Assembly: GCF_900197875.1 (NCBI RefSeq)
Contig: NZ_FZMO01000001.1
Coordinates: 124,001 to 188,000 of the forward strand
Reading direction: 5' to 3'
Length of the DNA stretch: 64,000 nt
Source of the DNA: Frankia canadensis
GTDB taxonomy: Bacteria > Actinomycetota > Actinomycetes > Frankiales > Frankiaceae
Shown piece by piece: positions 7,800-18,200 of the stretch; within the stretch, counting starts at the first letter, position 1, and each line of letters begins with the position of its first letter. The translations under genes were made by a program, and so were the position numbers. Below the pieces are notes generated by a model. The model saw nothing but the letters and a program-made list of their open reading frames with translations. It ran no database searches and had not been told where the DNA came from.

Positions 7800-9213
7800 C
7801 AGGGCTCTTTCATGTGTGCGATGTGACCGGTTGATGCCGTCCGTCGGGTGCGCGCTGTTCGTGGGTGTCTGTCGGGGTGGACACGGTGGGGGCACGTGTC
7901 GCTGGGACGAGGACAGGCACGCCGCTTGTAGATCACGGAGATGTCTGATGTCTGCGTGGTCTGGGGTGCGGCGTGCCTGTGGCGGTATTGTCCCGTGTCG
8001 CGATCGCCGTGGCGGGAGCCGGTGGTGTGTCGCGTCCGGGAATCTGGACGCGGCTGGAGAAGGTACCGGAGTTCCGGGCGGGTAACCGGTTCTATCCGTT
8101 GCCGTGTCTGCTGGCGATCGGGTTGTGCGCGCTGAGCGCGGCGGGGCATGACGGGATCGACGCGATCGCCCAATGGGTCGGCAGGGCGAGTGAGGCCGAG
8201 CTGGTTCGGTTGCGGGTGCCCCGGGATCCGTTCACACGCCGGCCGCGGTGTCCGTCGGCGTCGACGATCCGCCGGGCGCTGATGGGGGTCGACCCGGATG
8301 CGCTGGTCGAGGCTGTGCTGGCGCCGGACGCGCCGCGCCGGGATGAGGCTGACATCGAGACGACCCCGGCGGCGCGGGTGTGCGCCGCGCGGGCGCCGGT
8401 CATGGGGGCGGTGGCGCTTGACGGGAAGTCGTGCCGGGGCGCCCGTCGCGGCGACGGGACGCGGGTCCATCTCGTCGGGGCGGTGACCCACGGGGACGGG
8501 CTGCTGGTCGGCCATGTCGAGGTCGACCGTAAGAGCAACGAGACGACAGCGTTCCAGCCGCTGCTCGCGCCGATGGACCTGGCCGACACGGTCGTCACCT
8601 TCGATGCGCTCCACAGCGTCCGGGCGAACCTCGAATGGCTCGTCACGGCGAAGAAGGCCCATTACCTGGCAGTGATCAAAGCCAACCAGCCGCGGTTGTT
8701 CGCCCAGCTCAAGGCCCTGCCATGGGCTGACATCCCGGTCGCCGACGTCACCCGCGACCACGGCCACGGCCGTGACGAGACCCGCACGGTGAAGGTCACC
8801 ACCGTGGACCGCCTGGACTTCCCCCACGCGGCGCAGGTCATCCGGATCCACCGCTGGCGCCGCGAGAGCGGCACAGCCCCGAGCCGCCAGACCGTCTACG
8901 CGGTCACCGACCTGACCTTCCACCAGGCCGGCGGCGTCCTGTTGGGCGATCTCGCCCGGTCGCACTGGCATGTGGAGAACAAGGCGCATTACACCCGGGA
9001 CGTGTCCTTCCGCGAGGACCACTCCACGGTCCGGACCGGCAACGCGCCGATGAACCTCGCGACCCTGCGCTCCGCCGTCATCAACGCCCTACGCCAGGTC
9101 GGCTACGCCCTCGTCCCACCCGGCCGACGTGATCACACCACCCCGACCGCCGCCCTCGATCTCCACAGCTTCCCCTGACAAACCAGGCAGACCCCCCACA
9201 TGAAGAAGCCCTG
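7800..9213 (+). mobile_element. ISAs1-family insertion sequence
   Basis: Terminal repeats of 17 bases: CAGGGCTCTTTCATGTG at 7800-7816 and CACATGAAGAAGCCCTG at 9197-9213, which pair with two mismatches. They frame one transposase gene. No clear target duplication is visible beside the ends (GCTCACAG on the left, CGTCCCAC on the right), so the flanks may have rearranged. Confidence 0.75.
7973..9178 (+). CDS. ISAs1-type DDE transposase
   Basis: 401 residues, full length for the family. The three acidic catalytic positions are visible: Asp in VALDGKSCRGARR, Asp in DTVVTFDALHS, and Glu in the HWHVENKAHYTRDVSF region. The N-terminal helical domain (RFYPLPCLLAIGLCALSAAG) is typical. The start at GTG 7973 is uncertain; later in-frame starts exist. 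The reading frame is undamaged, so this may be the only potentially active transposase in the window. It lies downstream of the cut-off group II intron and immediately upstream of a methyltransferase whose 5' end is damaged. Confidence 0.85.
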   Translation: MPVAVLSRVAIAVAGAGGVSRPGIWTRLEKVPEFRAGNRFYPLPCLLAIGLCALSAAGHDGIDAIAQWVGRASEAELVRLRVPRDPFTRRPRCPSASTIRRALMGVDPDALVEAVLAPDAPRRDEADIETTPAARVCAARAPVMGAVALDGKSCRGARRGDGTRVHLVGAVTHGDGLLVGHVEVDRKSNETTAFQPLLAPMDLADTVVTFDALHSVRANLEWLVTAKKAHYLAVIKANQPRLFAQLKALPWADIPVADVTRDHGHGRDETRTVKVTTVDRLDFPHAAQVIRIHRWRRESGTAPSRQTVYAVTDLTFHQAGGVLLGDLARSHWHVENKAHYTRDVSFREDHSTVRTGNAPMNLATLRSAVINALRQVGYALVPPGRRDHTTPTAALDLHSFP

Positions 9214-9278
9214 CGTCCCACGTCACGGACCGCCACTCCGGCGAGTCGTCAGACGATCACGATCCGTACATCACGTCG

Positions 9279-10608
<1,330 letters not shown>

Positions 10609-10680
10609 TCATGCCGACGGTCCCGTACCGTCGTATCAGCCCAGGTCACAGGCCCAGGCCGGTTTCCGGCACCCCACAGG

Positions 10681-10836
10681 ACCCACGACGGCGACGTGCC
10701 CGGCTTCCACACGGTGGGCGCGGTCACCGGTGACGGTGGGCGCTCGGCCGTGATCTCCGTCAACGACAACGACAACGACGCCACCCGCCAGGCGGCGTGG
10801 AACCTGGTGGACCACGCCCTGTGCCGGGGCGCCTGA
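10681..10836 (+). pseudogene. C-terminal relic of a serine hydrolase/beta-lactamase-fold gene
   Basis: A 51-residue in-frame tail contains HDGDVPGFHTVGAVTGDGGR, SAVISVNDN and WNLVDHALCRGA before the stop. The HDGDVPGF segment resembles the GHGG-x-PGF motif near the C-terminus of class C beta-lactamase/D-Ala-D-Ala carboxypeptidase-like hydrolases, and the rest fits their last strand and helix. No start or catalytic SxxK region is present upstream, where the transposase relic begins. It is a truncated gene. Confidence 0.5.
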
Positions 10837-11164
10837 GCATCACCGCCGCCGATTCGGACCGCAGCCGGACGAGTTTCTGCCGGTAGGCGCGCACCTGAGG
10901 GTCCCGCGGTGGGCGTCCGAGGTCACGAGCGGTTCTGTCCGCTGGTCGGCGTCATCGTGGGCGCGATCACCCACATGGCTACTTGGTTTGTGCAAGGAGG
11001 CCATCTACAGGGCATGGCATCCGATTTACCGGTCGATCGCCCGACTTCCATGACATCATCGTCTCGGTCGACCGCACAGCTCGGCGGCCGACCCTTGCTG
11101 GGGTTCCGGAGTACGACCCGGGCGCTCGATCATGGATGCCCACGGCCACGGAGGTGCTCTCAGA
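10837..11164. other. Left flank of the biosynthetic cluster
   Basis: No gene recognised. It presumably contains the promoter of the oxygenase gene. A GGAGGT ribosome site at 11150-11155 lies at its right end. Confidence 0.4.
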
Positions 11165-12094
11165 TTGGCGAACAATCAACTTCTGACGACGATACCTGTC
11201 GTCGAGTGGTCGGTGACAGCCGGCGGTCCGGCCGACGACGAGAAGTGGCGACTGAGCCGAGCGATCCATGCCGCCTGCGAGCAGAGCGGGTTCTTCTTTC
11301 TGCGAAACCACGGCATCCCACCGAGCCTTCTGGAAGCGGTGTACGCGGAGGCGCGTCGATTCTATTCGCAACCACTCGACGACAAGCGACGATTCAGTTG
11401 TAGCGCCGACACCGAGTATCTCGGGTATCGCGAGGTGGGGGCCGAGAGGAGCCTCACGCATTCAGGGCGCGAGGCGTGTGAACAGTATCGAATCGGCTAC
11501 GTCGCCGATCCGCCGGCGGGGGGTTGGGCCGGTCACTACCATCGACCTTTCGGTGCGGCGACTCGACTGCTTGAACGATTGGCGACGATCGGCAACGAAA
11601 TCCTTTTGTTGAGCGCGCTGGCTCTGAATCTGCCGGCCACGGTCTTCGACCCGTTCATGGAGAAGCCGGTGCATCGTTTGGGCCTCAACCACTATCCCGT
11701 CGGTGCCGGCAGCGCCTTGGGGAACCGGGTGCACTACTCGATGACGTCGCACGTCGATCACGCCTTCTTCACGATCTTGACGCAGAACGCGCCGGGTCTC
11801 GAAGTCCTGGGGTCCGACGGCCGGTGGATCGACGTCCCCGTTCGCCCTCATGAGCCGCTCGTGTTCCTCGGTGACTACCTCGAGAGATGGACGAACGGCG
11901 GGTACCGGGCGACCTATCACCGGGTGCGTGACGTCTCGACGGACCGAATATCGCTCCAGTTCAAGCACCGACCCTCCTACGGCGCGATCATCGAGCCGTC
12001 CCAGTTCGTCGACGACGATCACCCATCGCGATATGAGCCGTTCGACACGGGGCGTCAATACGCCGAACTGTTGCGGTCCCTGCTCGGCGTGTAG
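11165..12094 (+). CDS. Fe(II)/2-oxoglutarate-dependent oxygenase (IPNS-like)
   Basis: 309 residues from TTG 11165, chosen because GGAGGT lies nine bases upstream; an ATG at 11132 in the same frame lacks a ribosome site. The fold is isopenicillin-N-synthase-like: the N-terminal SGFFFLRNHGIPPSLL block, then the jelly-roll core with iron ligands His196 and Asp198 (TSHVDHAFFT) and His252 (ATYHRV), and the 2-oxoglutarate-binding RIS triad. Family members hydroxylate, desaturate or cyclise small molecules in the cytoplasm. Its place beside a PLP decarboxylase and NRPS genes suggests a tailoring or precursor role. The substrate is unknown. Confidence 0.85.
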   Translation: MANNQLLTTIPVVEWSVTAGGPADDEKWRLSRAIHAACEQSGFFFLRNHGIPPSLLEAVYAEARRFYSQPLDDKRRFSCSADTEYLGYREVGAERSLTHSGREACEQYRIGYVADPPAGGWAGHYHRPFGAATRLLERLATIGNEILLLSALALNLPATVFDPFMEKPVHRLGLNHYPVGAGSALGNRVHYSMTSHVDHAFFTILTQNAPGLEVLGSDGRWIDVPVRPHEPLVFLGDYLERWTNGGYRATYHRVRDVSTDRISLQFKHRPSYGAIIEPSQFVDDDHPSRYEPFDTGRQYAELLRSLLGV

Positions 12095-12118
12095 CGGCCG
12101 AGAACTGGCGTTCACACC

Positions 12119-13477
12119 ATGCCTATGTCGGCCTCGTTCGCCCAGCGTCTCCTGCCTCACGTTCATTCGATCGCGCAGGAGTTCGGGACGCCGTTCCACA
12201 TGTACGACGAGCTCGGGATCCTCGAGAGCGGCCACGAGTTCAACGCGGCATTCTCGGGCCTCGACGGCTTCCGCGAGTTCTACGCCGTCAAGGCGCTCCC
12301 CAACCTCCGCATCCTGGAGATCCTCCGAAACGAACTCGGGTTCGGCTTCGACTGCAGCTCGACGGCGGAGCTCGCGATGGCCCGACAACTCGGTGCATCG
12401 GGGGAGGACATCATGTTCACCTCCAACAACACGTCCGCCGACGAGTACGAGCAGTCCCTCGATCACGGTGGGTGCATCCTCAACCTCGACGATCTGACCT
12501 TCGTCCGCAAGCTCCCGCGCATGCCGGAGCTGATCTGTTTCCGCTACAACCCGGGAACGTCTAACTTCGGGAATTCGATCATCGGGGCGCCCAGATCGGC
12601 GAAGTTCGGACTGCGGCACGATCAGGTGATCGCCGCGTACACCGAGGCACGCGCCCGGGGTGCGCGGCGTTTCGGACTGCACGCGATGGTCGTATCGAAC
12701 GAACGTCGTCACCGCCGGATGGCAGCCATCCTCCAGATGTTGCTCGAGGTCTGCGGCGAGGTCACGGCAGCCACCGGCATCCGGTTCGAGTTCGTCAACG
12801 TGGGCGGCGGCATCGCGATCGCCTACCGCCCCGGCGAGCGACCGTTCAAACTGCAGGCGTTCGCCGATCTGGCGGTCCAGCTCCTGGATGCGTTCGAGCG
12901 CGAGCACGGATACCGGCCGAAGATGTACATGGAGTGCGGCCGACTCATCACCGGGCCGCACGGGGTCTTGGTCACGCGTGTTCTGAACGTGATGTCGAAG
13001 TACCGCTCCTACGTCGGCGTCGATGCCTCGATGTCCGACCTGATGCGCCCGGGGATGTACCGGTCGACGTACAACCACATCACGGTCGTCGATCGCGCCG
13101 GCCAGGAGTTGCGCGGGCCTCTCGGCGCCGTCGATGTCGTCGGCTCGCTCTGCGAGAACCGGGACAAGTTCGCGACAGACATTCTGCTGCCACCGGTGCG
13201 GGAGAACGACTACGTCGTGATCCACGACACCGGGGCCCACGGGCATTCGATGGGATTCCAGTACAACGGCCGGCTGCGACCTCAGGAGCTCTTGCTCCGG
13301 CGCGACGGCAGCGTCGAGCTCATCCGCCGGTCTGAAACTGTGGACGACTATCTCAGGACCCAGCTCGACTTCGAGTCCCGACGGTTCACTCCGGCGGGCG
13401 GGTCTCAGAGGTCGAGGTCGATCGTCGCCGCGCCGACGGCGTCCACGGCGTCGGGCTCGAACAGCCGCTCGAGCTGA
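12119..13477 (+). CDS. PLP-dependent (DAP/ornithine-type) decarboxylase
   Basis: 452 residues of the fold-type III Orn/DAP/Arg decarboxylase family. The PLP lysine is Lys58 in FYAVKALPN. Other motifs are FNSTAELAMA-like FDCSSTAELAMA, the phosphate-binding FVNVGGG, MECGRLITGP and the second-subunit Cys in VVGSLCENRDKFA. The family removes the alpha-carboxylate of a basic or diamino acid. It may supply an amine or an unusual amino acid to the peptide synthetases, or be a displaced lysine-biosynthesis enzyme. It starts 24 bases after the oxygenase, probably as one transcript. The last ~25 codons overlap the convergent halogenase gene. Confidence 0.85.
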   Translation: MPMSASFAQRLLPHVHSIAQEFGTPFHMYDELGILESGHEFNAAFSGLDGFREFYAVKALPNLRILEILRNELGFGFDCSSTAELAMARQLGASGEDIMFTSNNTSADEYEQSLDHGGCILNLDDLTFVRKLPRMPELICFRYNPGTSNFGNSIIGAPRSAKFGLRHDQVIAAYTEARARGARRFGLHAMVVSNERRHRRMAAILQMLLEVCGEVTAATGIRFEFVNVGGGIAIAYRPGERPFKLQAFADLAVQLLDAFEREHGYRPKMYMECGRLITGPHGVLVTRVLNVMSKYRSYVGVDASMSDLMRPGMYRSTYNHITVVDRAGQELRGPLGAVDVVGSLCENRDKFATDILLPPVRENDYVVIHDTGAHGHSMGFQYNGRLRPQELLLRRDGSVELIRRSETVDDYLRTQLDFESRRFTPAGGSQRSRSIVAAPTASTASGSNSRSS

Positions 13478-15135
13478 CCGAGCACACCGGACACGTCCCG
13501 CGGTGGTGTCGTCGGCGCGAACAGCCCGTCGTGGGCCCATAGTTCGGGGTCGAGCCCGATCGCCCAGGCGTTCAGCCATGGCGCCGCGTCCAACGTCCGC
13601 CGCCGCGCCGGCATGGTGTCGTCGACAGCGATGAGGAAGATCGCCAGAGCGACCTCCTCGACGACCGCCATCGTGATCCGGTGGTCGGCGACGAGCTCGT
13701 CGATCGTCTTGCCGGCCACGAGGTTGCGCTCGTAGGCCTCCTGGAGGAACGGGATGCTGGCGTAGTCGACGAACACGAAGCGGCGTCCTCGTCGAGCGCG
13801 GCCCTCCCACTGCTTGAACAGACGCTTGACCCGCAGGGCGAGCGGGTAAAGGTTTGTGGTCTCCGCACGCACCGCCGCGGACTTGGCGGCATCGAGGTAG
13901 ATCCCGTTGTAGATCTGCGGCGTGGCCGTCGTCCAGGCCAGCAGCGTGTCCCAGATGAACGAGACCGTCATGATCAGCGGCTCGCCGAAGTACGAGTAGG
14001 AGCTGTGGATGTTGTACTCGACCCAGTCGTTCTGGGCGAGGACGAACGAGTTCAGTTCGGCGGCCCGCGTCTCGTCGAACGCGCCGGCTGCGTCCTCCCC
14101 GAGCAGTGTGACCACCGCCGTGTTCTCGAAGGCGATCATGTTGGAGCCCGGCGAGTAGAAGGGATCGGCGAACGCGGCGGCTTCGCCGACGCACGCCCAC
14201 CGGTCGGCGGAGATCGCCAGGCTCGACGTGTAGCTGAAGTCACGCGCGACGACGAAGTCCATGATCTCGTGGCGCGCCACTCCCGCGGCCACGGCGGGCT
14301 CGTGGCGCGCCAGCCAGTCGATCGCCCGCTCGAGGGTGTCCATCTCCCCGATAGCCTGCAGGGCACCCGAGGACACGATGCCGACGCTCGTGTTGCCGGA
14401 CCCGAGCGGGATCAGCCATACCCAGTAGCCCGGCCCCATCAGGTGGTTCGTCGAGAAGTAGCGGACCCGACCCGGGACGCGGGCGTGCCACTCCACCTGG
14501 GTGTCGGGGACGAAGTCCTCGATGTCGAGCCGGCCCCGGACCCGGAACCATGCTGCGTTGAACATGCCGTCGGTCTCCCGCTGGAGTCCGAGTTTGCGTT
14601 GCAGGAACCGCAACCGGCCCATCGCGTCGACGACCCATCGACACCGAACGGTACGCTCGTTACCGTCGCAGTCACGGAACGCAACCCGGTGCGGTTCCGC
14701 CCCGGGGGCGAGCTCGATGTCGAGGACTCTGGCGCCGGTCGCGATCTCGACCCCGGCGGCGACGTTCATCTCGTAGAGATCGTTCTCCAGCACCCCGCGG
14801 TCGATCTGGTAGGTGGGGCACCGGCTGAACCTGCTGAGCCCGACCTCGGGCGCCTCCCACAGCGCCCGGTCGGGCGCACCGAAGAAGTAGCGCAGGCCGA
14901 GCTTGGGCAGGTGGCGCTGCGCCATGTAGTCGCGCAGCCCGAGCAGCTCGGCGAAGTAGAAGCCGGCGATGTCGACCGTGGACTCACCGACCTTGAACGC
15001 CGCCACCGGCACGGGGTACGCCTGGCTGTCGACGACGAGGACAGTGGCGCCCGGGTGGCGCAGCTTGACCTGGCGGGCGAGCGTGGCGCCCGCAAGCCCG
15101 CCGCCGCACACGGCGATGTCGTACGTGTCGCACAT
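13405..15135 (-). CDS. Flavin-dependent halogenase
   Basis: 576 residues from ATG 15135. The FAD-binding GGGLAGA lies at ~11-17, KVGEST at 48-53, a KLGLRYFF segment at 78-85 like that of phenolic halogenases, and the halogenase signature WVWLIP (W-x-W-x-I-P) at 238-243. DPFYSPGSNMIAFEN follows. The enzyme would use reduced flavin and chloride or bromide to halogenate an aromatic ring, possibly on a carrier-protein-bound residue. An alternative TTG start at 15192 has a GGAG site seven bases upstream and would follow the NRPS stop by ~17 bases. It is the last gene of the large leftward operon. A partner flavin reductase is not seen nearby. Confidence 0.88.
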   Translation of the reverse strand: MCDTYDIAVCGGGLAGATLARQVKLRHPGATVLVVDSQAYPVPVAAFKVGESTVDIAGFYFAELLGLRDYMAQRHLPKLGLRYFFGAPDRALWEAPEVGLSRFSRCPTYQIDRGVLENDLYEMNVAAGVEIATGARVLDIELAPGAEPHRVAFRDCDGNERTVRCRWVVDAMGRLRFLQRKLGLQRETDGMFNAAWFRVRGRLDIEDFVPDTQVEWHARVPGRVRYFSTNHLMGPGYWVWLIPLGSGNTSVGIVSSGALQAIGEMDTLERAIDWLARHEPAVAAGVARHEIMDFVVARDFSYTSSLAISADRWACVGEAAAFADPFYSPGSNMIAFENTAVVTLLGEDAAGAFDETRAAELNSFVLAQNDWVEYNIHSSYSYFGEPLIMTVSFIWDTLLAWTTATPQIYNGIYLDAAKSAAVRAETTNLYPLALRVKRLFKQWEGRARRGRRFVFVDYASIPFLQEAYERNLVAGKTIDELVADHRITMAVVEEVALAIFLIAVDDTMPARRRTLDAAPWLNAWAIGLDPELWAHDGLFAPTTPPRDVSGVLGQLERLFEPDAVDAVGAATIDLDL

Positions 15136-15209
15136 GTCGACCGCGTCGGCGGGATCGGCGGGATCGCCGGTCGGCCGCGGGAACAATGCCAAGGCTGGGC
15201 TCCAAATCG

Positions 15210-18200
15210 TCAGCGGCTGGGCGGCGACTCGCCGGCGTCTCCGACGAGAGCGCGCGCGGCCAGGTCGAGCTCGAACGCGACGAGCAGGTTGCCCAGGAGG
15301 ACATCGCCGTCGTCCCCCAGGCGGTGATCGACGCGCACCGCGAGGACGAGGTCGTGCGGGCGCGTCGGCTCCACCGGTTCCATCGACACGGTGAGGCAGA
15401 TCGGGAAGTGCAGTCGATCGTGCACGATCCGCTCGCCACGGAACCGGAGGCGGCCGCCTCCCGCGCGGGCGTGGTGAAAGTGCACGAAGTTGAAGCACGC
15501 CGCGACGGCTTCGTCGGGGAGACGATCGGCGATCGGATAGCCGGCGCGAGCGTCGTAACGATCGAGCACGGCTTGGACGTCGCGCGCCTCGGGCAACCCG
15601 CGGTCGCGGGCCGCGCACCGCACGGGCAGGACGTTCCAGAAGAGGCCGGTGGCACCGAGCGGGTCGGCCAGGCGCTCCGAGCGGCCGTTGCTGATCACAC
15701 CGACCGCGAACGTGTCGAGGTGGGCGCTGCGGTGCAGCGCCGCCACGAACGCGCTCAGGCACAGTGCCTTGGGGGACACGGCGAGGGAACGGCTGGCACG
15801 GCGAACCCGGGCGGTGAGATCGACGTCGATGATGCGCTCGGCCGGTGCGCCGCGTTGCATCGGCCCCGGCCACGGGCGCGGCAGGGCCGCGAGTGCGTCC
15901 AGCTCGGAGGTCCAGAAGCCACCCGCGTCGGGATCTTCGGCGAGCTCGCGCTCGAGTGCGACGAACTGCCGGCGGGAGTCGATCGCGGGGGGCCTGTCGT
16001 CGACCGGGAGCCCGGCGACCCGTCGCTCGTAGGCATCGAAGAGCTCGTTCTGGAGCACGATCTGGCTCCAGCCGTCGAGGACAGCGTGGTGGGCGGACAG
16101 GTAGATGTCGGCACGGGCGTCCGTGCGCCGGACGACCAGGAATCGGGCGAACGGCGTGTCGGCTCCGATCTCGAAGCCGTTCAGCACGTCGGCCGCCAGG
16201 AGCTCGTCGCTCTCAGGGTGGCCCCGCAGGTCGAGGTACCGGGGCATCGCGCCGTCGGGTGCCCGCACGACCTGGGCCAGCCGCCCGGCGCCGGTTCGCC
16301 GGATCGTCGTTCGCAATGCCGGGTGACGGTGGACGAGTGTCTGCACGGCACGGCACAGGGTGTCGATGTCGAGGGCGTCGTCCTCGACGAGCCAGCGCGA
16401 AACGCAGTGGTACGCGCCTTCGTCGCGGAGCGACTCGTAGCGGTCGACCATCACCTGCTGCATCGCCGACAGCGGATAGGCGGACTCGGCGCCTGGTGGC
16501 AGCTCCGCCAGCTCCGAGGCGCTGAGAACGGCGAGCTCGGCATCGATCCCGTCCGGCGGGCGGTCGCCGCGCTCGGCGAGCGCGGCGGCGAGCGCACGGA
16601 TGGTGCGGTGCTCGATGACGTCGTGCGTGGCCACGTCCAGTCCCGCCTGGCGCGCCTGGTGGACCGCACGGATCACGCGGATCGAGTCGCCCCCGAGGAG
16701 GAAGAAGTCGTCCTCGACGCTGACCTGCTCGACCTCTAGGGCGTCGGCCCAGAACGCCGCGAGCTGCGCCTCGAGCTCGTTGGCCGGCGCGGTTGTGGCC
16801 CGCTGGCGGTTGCGGGCGGCGTGGTGGAACTCGACGAGCCCGGGACGGTCGACCTTGCCGTGTTCGTTGCGGGGCAGCGTCGCCATGACGTGGATCGCTG
16901 CCGGCATCATGTAGGGAGGCAGCCGGTGGGCGAGCTCGCCGCGCAGCCGTGCCGCGAGCGCGCCGGACGCATCCTCCGTCGCGGCCTCCGGCGCGGCGAC
17001 GCAGGCGACGAGCTGCGCAGCCGCCGGGTCGAACACTGCCACGGCGTCGGTCACCTCGCTGTCGTCCAGCAGGATGTGCTCGATCTCGCCGGGCTCCACG
17101 CGGTAGCCACGGATCTTCACCTGGTGGTCGCGCCGCCCGACGAGGACGAGCTCACCGCGATCGTTCCACGCGCCGAGATCTCCGCTGCGATACAGCACCG
17201 GATGCGGGGAGAACGGGTTGGCGACGAACGGGTCCGCAACGGGCGCGGTGCCGCGGTAGCCGCGCGCCACCCCGCAGCCGGCGATGGCGATCTCGCCGAT
17301 CGCGTTGCGGGGAAGGAGACGGAGGTCGGCGTCGACGACGTAGACCTCCTTGTTGGCGCGCGGCAGCCCGATCGGCACGGTCGCCGACGGGCTGTCGGGA
17401 TCGAAGCGATGGAGGGTCGTGTTGACGCACGCCTCGGTGGGGCCGTAGCCGTTGAAGACCGTCGCTGACCGAGCGAAGCGGGTCGCATCGCGGCGTCGGG
17501 CGGTCTCGGCCGCGGACACGACCACCCGCAACGTCGTCAGGCGGCCGGCGTCGAGCAGCGCCAGGTACGACGGTGTCATGGTCGTGACGGTGACACCCTC
17601 GGCCACCATCATGTCCTCGAGTCGTCGCGGGTCGAGCAGCGTTGCGGCGTCCGGCAGCACGAGCGCGGCGCCGGCCAGCAGGGTCATACCGATGTCGAGC
17701 AGCGATCCGTCGAACGACAGCGACATGAACTGGAGATAGCGGTCGCCCGCCGCCAGGCCCAGCTCACGGACGTGGTCGAGACAGACGTTGACGAGCCCTT
17801 CGTGGTCCAGCTCGACGGGCTTCGGCCGTCCTGCCGATCCCGACGTCGAGATGATGGCGGCGACGTCGGTGCCGCCGCGGTCGTCCAGGCCCGACGACGA
17901 CGGTGCCGGTGGCAGGGTCGGGACCTGCAGGTCGACGCAGCACGCGGGCAGTTCGGGGACTTCGAGGGCGCGCCCGAGCTGGGCGGAGTGTACGAGCAGC
18001 GCGCGGGCGCCGGTGGCGTCGACGAGTGCTCGCAGCCGCGCCGTCGGCGTTGCCGGGTCGACCGGCAGGTAGACGCCACCGGCGAAGAGGGTCGCGATGA
18101 GCGCCACGACGGTGTCGGCGGTGCGCGTCACGACCGTCGCCACCGGCGTTCCGGGGAGGACCCCGAGCTCGGCTCGCAGGTGGTGGGCGAGCCGCTCGCC

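Noticed and set aside
7409-9022. 537-codon minus-strand frame across the ISAs1 element
   Set aside because: It is opposite to an intact transposase with its DDE residues and has no recognisable domain.
7800-9213. A target-site duplication for the ISAs1 element
   Set aside because: The 8-10 bases on either side do not match.
11462-14200. Large minus-strand frame of 912 codons
   Set aside because: It is opposite to the oxygenase and decarboxylase genes, has the Arg-rich composition of a GC-rich shadow frame and no motif.
13681-15327. Plus-strand frames of more than 500 codons opposite the halogenase and NRPS genes
   Set aside because: Composition is that of antisense frames in GC-rich DNA, and the minus-strand genes have full domain motifs.
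13405-15873. An open frame much longer than the halogenase, reaching 15873
   Set aside because: The part upstream of ~15192 lies antisense-frame inside the NRPS condensation domain, is Arg/Pro-rich and has no domain content. The halogenase begins at 15135 or 15192.
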